A stretch of DNA of 64,000 nucleotides from Dendrobium chrysotoxum (Eukaryota > Streptophyta > Magnoliopsida > Asparagales > Orchidaceae), in assembly GCA_019925795.1 (NCBI GenBank), contig CM034309.1, forward strand, positions 22,562,729 through 22,626,728, given 5' to 3'. Below are positions 58,061 to 64,000 of the stretch, piece after piece; within the stretch, counting starts at the first letter, position 1; each line of letters begins with the position of its first letter. The notes below the pieces were generated by a model. It was not told where the DNA came from. It worked only from the letters and a program-made list of their open reading frames with translations, and did no database searches. The position numbers were made by a program, and so were the translations under genes.

Positions 58061-59126
58061 ATATGCAATAAAACAAAATCTTAAATTTAAACTTAATATC
58101 TAAAGCATATATCCCATTTCGACATCATCACTAAGATTCAACATAAGTTTAAGCATTACACAAGTTATTCAAGTGCAATCATTCATTTGCACCAAAACAT
58201 CAAAAAGAGCAATCAAAATGAAGTTCAAATTTCATTGCACATCAACTTCACATTTCATACACCATATCAAATTCGCATTTCATACACCATATCAAAGAGA
58301 CATGGTAAGCACAAGAGAAAATCATCCCTAACAAGCACGAAGTAAGGTATACAGGAGAAAAGTTTCATCACACAACTATTCATTCAAACATCAACACATA
58401 GAAAACTGAGATTTTACACAATCTCACATACTTAAGCAAACACACACATAAGAATTATAAAACAATAACAATTTGCATTCAATCAAACAATCATAACAAA
58501 ATACCAAGATCACATAATGGTAACTATCATCACCTAACATACACATCTCAAATTTAAAATAAATCAATACAATCATTTCTCCTCTTAAATCTTACAAAAT
58601 AAAACCTTACAATATAATGAAGATCTAATATTATATTTTAATCATCAACTGCATGAAATAAAGAGGGACTACAAGTATACTTCAATTCCACAAACAATCA
58701 TCACAATCATTACAGACTAGCAGTTAGCCAAGCCTAACTACTCGAACTAAGAGAGCTAAAATGTAATAAGGTATGCACTTGCTTAGCTTAAATCAAATCA
58801 TGTTAATTCAAATAGTTCTTTATATTACCCTAGATGGACAACGCTATACGAGCCCTAATGTCCTAGGAGCTAACATCCCAAATGCCTCTTAACACATCAA
58901 ACAAGAAGGATGGTAGTCTTTAGCATCACACTAATCTATGATAATCTTGGACACAAAACACCAGACTTATGAAATAATTATAAATATCATATTATGTGTA
59001 GTGACCACATGGCGAATTTAAATAGTGTCATATGACCGCCATACACCACCTTACATGCATATGATCAAGCTCAAAATTCAAAGTAAACTACAAAAAAAAA
59101 AGCTAAAACTTTTCTAATTAAATAAA
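58061..59126. other. Internal AT-rich sequence between two LTR fragments
   Basis: No pol domain can be read. It may be decayed internal sequence of the element bounded by 58004 and 61268. Confidence 0.35.
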
Positions 59127-59134
59127 CTCATGGG

Positions 59135-60144
59135 CAAGGTTGTGAAAATCGGACCGGACAATGAACCGAAAGAATAAGAGATTCACGGTTCAACTAGTTT
59201 GATCGGTCGAATCTGGGTCGAACCGGATGACGTAATAAATAAAATTTATAAGACAAAATAATCATATAATAATGTAAATTTTTTATTAAAAAATAAATTG
59301 AATTCACACATTAATAATATCTTATGTAATTTTTAATTTAAACAAATTCAATCTTTAAATTTAATTCAAATTTGACTAAAAATTAACTTACATATAAATT
59401 TATAAGTTTATTATAAATTATTATTAATTTATGTTATATATTTAGATATAATTTATACTTATAAATTATATATTAAATTCATATTACAATTTTACATTTA
59501 TAAGTTATGGAGATTAGCTGATTAGATCATTTATTATAAATAAATAAATAATTAATTAATTTTTATAGTACACAAAATAATAAATGAAGAATATAATTTA
59601 TTTAACATTATTAATTAAAAATAAATATTATTTACATCATAGAGTTTATTTAAAAAATTTATTTTAAAATATATAATGTATGTTGTAAACTTAAGAAGTA
59701 AGAACTTTATATTTTGTAGTCCTATATCATTTGAGAAACTTTCTCTTGATAATGCTTTTAATTTATATTGCCTTCTGAGTTAGAATGGAGTACTATCTCA
59801 TATAAAGTAATGAAGCCTTATGAAATGCTTAGTTGTAATTTTTTTATTTAAAATTAAGTATGTCAAATTTAAAATTAAATTACAAATATTATTTAATATT
59901 TTATTCTTAATATTTTAAAATATTTTATTTAATTAATCAAATACTTCAAAAATTGAATAGGCCGGTTCAAGTGAATCGTGATCGGTTTAGTGATTTGCCA
60001 CTTGAATCGACGATTCTGGCCAGTTTGATGCACAAATGATTTTTAGGATGAACCAGATCGGCCTTACAACTAGTTCACGGGTGAACCGATCAGACCGGCC
60101 GAACCGATCGGACCTGCCGGTCCGGTCCGATTTTTAAAACCCTA
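59135..60144. mobile_element. Non-autonomous hAT element (1010 bp), related to the 3.9-kb hAT
   Basis: Flanks CTCATGGG (59127-59134) and CTCATGAG (60145-60152) match at 7 of 8. Terminal inverted repeats: CAAGGTTGTGAAAATCGG on the left and, read inward from the right, TAGGGTTTTAAAAATCGGACC. Both ends carry GAACCG/CCGGTC-rich subterminal repeats like those of 25728-29608. No transposase frame. Confidence 0.88.
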
Positions 60145-60152
60145 CTCATGAG

Positions 60153-61124
60153 TATCAAACAACATAATTAATGATACTAGTAGAGAAAATAATTGTGCAT
60201 CAATACACGTAGCCCTAATTGAATAATATTCAGAAAGATACAATACATCACTACAAACACATCAAGTAAGAAAACAACCATTACAAACGTTTCAATTAAG
60301 CTCACAATATGATTGCACCTACTACCCTAATAAGAAAATATCCTTTTAAAATGGAACTAATATAATACAATATACTACTACCCTATTATTTAGTTTAGCA
60401 TTATTAAAGTGCTTTTAATTACAACATCAATACCAAAAAGCAAGCACATGAACTATTAAATAGGCTAAAACTCCCTTGTACCAAAAGGTGCACAAGTTTC
60501 ATGCTTTGCCACATACAAATCATTAGAAGCAAATAATATACAAACTACTCTTACTAATAAACAATGTTCTTACAACACAATACCATTATAAAAAAATTCA
60601 TTTTGATTTGTGCTTCAATCGATTAATTAGATTGCTGATAACTAATTAATCTAATCTTATATAAAACAAATTTCAAAGAACCAAGACACATCCCATTATA
60701 AAGGCCACAATTTTATAAGGCGCATAAACAAATAAGCTATATGACTGCAACCTCCCTAGGTTAACTATATCTCTTATCAATTAATACGGGACACATATAT
60801 AATAAGTTATATGCATTTTTATTTCAACTTATTAAATTTAATTGCTCTAAGAAATGACTCCTAAGTATAAAAAAATAAAATAAAAATTGAAGGCATTTAA
60901 ATTTTCTAATATACAAAAAATTGTATCCAACCTAAAGATGTTTAATTTCATTAAGCCTCAATCATAGTTCCTCCAAAAATTTTCATATCTTTAAATTGAG
61001 ACAACCTAGACATTCTCAACACATAACCAATTAACTACAAGGAGCATCCATTAAGCAAAGAATCACAAAATCAACATTGAGAGTATGAAAGTATTAAATC
61101 CTCAACTTCTTATGCATTATTATC
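60153..61124. other. AT-rich sequence, no feature recognised
   Basis: May be decayed internal sequence of the LTR element bounded by 58004 and 61268. Confidence 0.35.
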
Positions 61125-61268
61125 GCCGCACTCTCTTTATCTCTCACACATGAGATGCCCTAAGCCACGATTCAGAACTCAAAGGCACAGTATTTTCGTA
61201 ATAGCGGAAAGATGTCCGATTAAGCTGAGCCAAAACGGTTCTACTGTGCTTTATATCGGGTTATTACA
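61125..61268 (-). mobile_element. Chromovirus-type LTR fragment (outer copy)
   Basis: The minus strand starts TGTAATAACCCGATATAAAGC at 61268 and is homologous to 58004-57860 over about 144 bases. It interrupts an RTE-type LINE reading frame just to the right (61276-61480). Confidence 0.65.
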
Positions 61269-61275
61269 ATTCTCC

Positions 61276-61480
61276 AGAGCACTTCTCTAAAAATTTCTCA
61301 TATGCTTTCTTAAAATCAATAAAAATCTTATGTAGATCCTCCTTATTCACTATATACTTCTCCATCAAACCTCGCAATAAATATATAGCTTCCATAGAAG
61401 ACCAACCCGACATGAATTCACATTGATTTTGACAAACCTTTTTATCACGTCGTAAACCATACTCAATTAATTATATCATG
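61276..61480 (-). pseudogene. RTE-clade LINE reverse transcriptase fragment
   Basis: A minus-strand open stretch reads QNQCEFMSGWSSMEAIYLLR, then GLMEKYIVNKEDLHKIFIDF, then KKAYEKFLEK. It corresponds to the plant RTE RT block with F-MPGRST-EAI and DLH-VFIDLEKAYD, with substitutions (MSGWS, KKAYE) that include loss of the Asp after Tyr. It ends where the LTR at 61268 begins. Confidence 0.75.
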
Positions 61481-61796
61481 TCATAATGTTGTTAACATCT
61501 TCAATTAAAAAAAAAATTTATAAATCACTATTATATCTCAATTAAATGGCATCAAAATATCAACCAAAATTAGCTACCATATTGAGATATTCAAACATCT
61601 AAATATCTCATTGTTTATAATCATAAATAAACTAACATTTTTAAATAACATAACCCTAAATCAATTATACAGCTTTTAACAGATAACATTGATATTATTA
61701 AAAACATTGACAAGTTGAACCAAACAACCTAATAAGATCTTTAATTACAAGCCTAAAAGCACGTTATCCAACCGTGTCGAAACATATGAAGCTTAA

Positions 61797-61915
61797 CAAA
61801 AGTTGAAGGATTGGTTTCGGACGACTTTTTTATTTGTTTTTAAAATAATTTTTTAGTACAAAAAATTTATTTTTAAAAAATAATTAAAAAATCGTCTCAA
61901 ATAAAGCCGAAACCT
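61797..61915. mobile_element. Tourist-like foldback MITE
   Basis: GGTTTCGGACGACTTTTTTATTT on the left is mirrored by ATCGTCTCAAATAAAGCCGAAACC on the right around an AT-rich loop. Confidence 0.6.
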
Positions 61916-62046
61916 ATGCTCTTGACAGAGAAGTTAACTGAATTTGAGAAAAGAATAGTTGAAGCGGCCATAATATAAGAAAACTTCCTTCGATCTCTTA
62001 CAAGCAATCTGTGCGTTAATTTCATATTGATCTCATCATATTTCTT

Positions 62047-62817
62047 TTTTTTTATTTTTTTGAGACATTTATGTCAATTAAGATAGACTCACACACACAT
62101 CGTATATACAAGGCTCGAAGAATACAAGATCTCTTAGTTGATAGCCTAAGCTCCTAACTAGGGGTGACAATTTCGGGTCACGGGTCGGGTTCGGGTCAAA
62201 CCCGAAACTGATCCGACACTATTCGGGTTCGGATCAATCCGACCCATTTTTACAAACTGGTCGATTTTCCAGACCCGAACCCGACCCGCTTCGGGTTCGG
62301 GTCGACCCGACCCGACCCGCTTTAGGTTGATTTCTCGCACGCGACGCGACAGCAAGCCACAGCGCAGCAGCGGGTCGATTTCCCTCACACGACGAGGTAG
62401 CGGGGGCAGGCAGCGGTGCAGTGGCAGCGGTGCCGGCGGCCGGCGGGGCAGTAGTAGTGGTCTGGTGACGCGACGAGACACGACTGGGTAAGTGGGCGAC
62501 GTGACCGGGCGACTAGATGGCCCTACGCAATGCAACGCGAGCAGCCAGGGCAGGCGGTAGCGGACCGTGGGGCAGGCAGGGCAGCTTGGGCAGGTGGGCC
62601 GCGGGGCAGGCGGGGCAGAGGGTTTCCTGGTCATTACCGGGTTCCCGGGTCAACCCGAACCCGACCCGATTTTGCAAACGGGTATGTTTTCCAGATCCGA
62701 ATCCGACCCGCTTCGGGTTCGGGTCAACCCAAACCCGAAATTTTTGGGTTGGATTTTCGGACTGGGTCCAATATTGAAACCCTTACTCCCAACCAACATA
62801 TCAAAATAAGCTGTGTG
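62047..62817 (-). mobile_element. SINE (family 1) split by a 627-bp hAT element
   Basis: The outer flanks are TCATATTTCTT at 62036-62046 and 62818-62828, a perfect 11-bp duplication. The SINE parts are 62047-62158 (poly(A) side, box B region AGGCTCGAAG, GATAGCCTAAG) and 62786-62817 (5' part, CCAACCAACATATC to CTGTGTG). Joined in mind they match the order of 4062-4191. Confidence 0.9.
62159..62785. mobile_element. Non-autonomous hAT element with GGGTTCGGG-rich ends
   Basis: Starts TAGGGGTGACAATTTCGG and, read inward from the right, TAAGGGTTTCAATATTGG. Flanks CTCCTAAC (62151-62158) and CTCCCAAC (62786-62793) match at 7 of 8. Both subterminal regions are dense in CGGGTTCGGGTC and its complement. 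The GC-rich middle gives chance ORFs on both strands. No transposase. Confidence 0.88.
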
Positions 62818-62828
62818 TCATATTTCTT

Positions 62829-63118
62829 ACAGACTATCCTAGATTTGTGGAGAAGTCAAGCATATAAGCATTCAATCACATCAATAGCGAGCCACGCACG
62901 AATCCTTGCAAGTCAAAATATGGCTCGAACAGACAATGTAAGTAGCGAGGTATAATAGAATTCAAACTAGATGTCGTAACCTTTTATATAAAAAAATATA
63001 AGTAGGTTGGTGACAAACTAAGGTCTAGAGACCAATTTGATCGGCCGAAATAATCAAGTTGAAATCCATACCACATAGCGTCAAAAAAATGCTGTGTATT
63101 TTAAGCAGTTGTCTAATG
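62829..63118. other. Unassigned spacer
   Basis: No feature recognised. Confidence 0.4.
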
Positions 63119-63236
63119 CTTCATTTGAGGCAGCTATCTTATTACAAGCAAATTTTTAATATAAATTTTTTTAACTATAAAATTTTTATTAAAAATTATT
63201 TTTAAAAGCGGTAAGAAAATTATTCCAAATAAAGAT
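63119..63236. mobile_element. Tourist-like foldback MITE (decayed)
   Basis: TTCATTTGAGGCAGCTATCTTATTA on the left is mirrored by GGTAAGAAAATTATTCCAAATAAAG on the right. Confidence 0.55.
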
Positions 63237-63255
63237 TTTATTTGAAATAGTTTTA

Positions 63256-63372
63256 GGAATCATTTGGGATGACTTTTTTACTACTTCTTAAAGTAATTTT
63301 TTAATAAAAAATTTTGATTTTTACTAAAAAGCTGCTTTAAGAAGTAATAAAAAAGTCATTTCAAATAAAGTC
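63256..63372. mobile_element. Tourist-like MITE, first of an abutting pair
   Basis: Flanked by TTA at 63253-63255 and 63373-63375. Arms GGAATCATTTGGGATGACTT and AAGTCATTTCAAATAAAGTC pair around an AT loop. The 3-bp TTA duplication suits PIF/Harbinger (Tourist). Confidence 0.8.
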
Positions 63373-63375
63373 TTA

Positions 63376-63477
63376 GATTTCGTTTGGGACGGCTTTCTTA
63401 CTGCTTCTTAAAAGTTAAAATTTTTATACTCGAAAGCTACTTTAAGAAGCAATAAAAAAGTCATCTCAAACGAAACC
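63376..63477. mobile_element. Tourist-like MITE, second of an abutting pair
   Basis: Flanked by TTA at 63373-63375 and 63478-63480, sharing the middle TTA with the first copy. Arms GATTTCGTTTGGGACGGCTT and AAGTCATCTCAAACGAAACC are nearly perfect complements, making a hairpin of about 100 bases. Confidence 0.85.
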
Positions 63478-63719
63478 TTAGTCAATATTTTTATGCTGTT
63501 TTTAAAAAAAATATTTACTAAAAAAATTGTAAAAAATAATATGAAAACTCTCATAATTAAAATCTAAGATTTTATTTGAAATGATTTTTTATAAAATAAT
63601 TTTTTAGTTAAAAAATTTTAATGAAGCCTAAGTAGAGATTATACAGATAGCTAGTGTTTCTATGTCAGTAGCAATTGTACCGTTGTTTTCCGGGGGTAAA
63701 AAAAAATATCGTAAAATAA

Positions 63720-64000
63720 ATTAGTTCGCGACGGCATGACTGTTTACCTAACGACTAGCTAGTTGCAACAAGGATCCTCTCCGTCACGGCGGGGCTCTAT
63801 AAATACCGATGGCCCTTCCTTTTGTTTTTTCTCTCTCGCTCTCCCTCCCCTCTGGGATTTTCCCTTTCAGCCCTTCTCCTTCGCGCCGCGCTACGTCTTT
63901 TGGCCCTTTTCTCAAGCACTTTCGTATTTCTCCCTGGGCTCTTCCTCGAGCGCTCCACGTCACTGATATTGCCTATTAGGGTTTCTCTTCTGTGGCATTT
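63720..64000 (+). promoter_or_regulatory. Promoter and leader of a gene beyond the right edge
   Basis: A TATA box (TATAAATA, 63798-63805) in CTCTATAAATACC is followed about 30 bases on by a long C/T-rich leader (63820-63950). A telo-box-like TTAGGGTTT lies at 63976-63984. This set (TATA, pyrimidine leader, telo-box near the start) is common in plant housekeeping genes such as ribosomal protein genes. The coding start is not in the window. The 67-codon ORF at 63763 is within the leader and unlikely to be the product. Confidence 0.65.

Noticed and set aside
62158..62955. Pro/Arg-rich and Gly-rich ORFs on both strands
   Set aside because: They lie in the GC-rich core of a hAT element with clear ends and duplication; frames overlap on opposite strands.

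Overview
The window looks like nuclear DNA from a flowering plant. Its genes have introns with GT/AG borders and belong to plant families (PLATZ, plant-type BAG, GT47 exostosin). The rest is dense with plant transposon classes: Ty3/gypsy, Ty1/copia, L1 and RTE LINEs, hAT, Tourist-like MITEs and tRNA-derived SINEs. The species cannot be named; a monocot is a guess. There is no operon, CRISPR array or prokaryotic signal.

Three host genes are well supported. The 3' part of a BAG7-like chaperone regulator with an IQ motif lies at 1555-3223 (+). A complete four-exon PLATZ zinc-binding transcription factor lies at 9583-10569 (+). A complete intronless GT47 (exostosin/MUR3-like) Golgi glycosyltransferase lies at 23026-24435 (-). 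A further promoter with a TATA box, CT-rich leader and telo-box sits at the right edge (63720-64000, +), with its gene outside the window. Two small candidate coding segments (3400-3689 and 45413-45552) and one 103-codon orphan ORF (17972-18283) are weaker.

Layout. 1-352: 3' end of an LTR. 699-1205: solo gypsy LTR with a 5-bp target duplication, just upstream of the BAG exons. 5197-6748 and 7386-8817: two solo LTRs of one family, facing each other, each with its own target duplication, each with a TATA box and a GC-rich minisatellite. 9.5-10.6 kb: PLATZ gene. 13-17 kb and 20.3-22.9 kb: decayed L1 LINEs around an unclassified CT-rich unit. 23-24.4 kb: GT47 gene. 25728-29608: hAT element with a perfect 8-bp target duplication, holding a BED/transposase remnant and a nested 861-bp hAT MITE. 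29955-34697: 3'-truncated gypsy element on the minus strand. 34698-36332: RICESLEEPER-type hAT transposase remnant. 36790-39750: second gypsy gag and LTR. 41149-45330: copia element with a nested LTR. 46-53 kb: MITEs and SINEs in AT-rich DNA. 53.9-57 kb: Tat-like gypsy remnant. 57.6-61.3 kb: chromovirus-type LTRs around a 1-kb hAT derivative. 61.3-62.8 kb: an RTE LINE fragment and a SINE interrupted by a 627-bp hAT element. 63.1-63.5 kb: Tourist-like foldback MITEs.

The host genes do not form a pathway. The real architecture is a layered insertion history that can be read from target duplications. Most visible retroelement catalytic sites are mutated, so few elements look autonomous. The most unusual structure is the convergent solo-LTR pair, in which two promoters face each other across inverted minisatellite arrays and could produce long double-stranded RNA.
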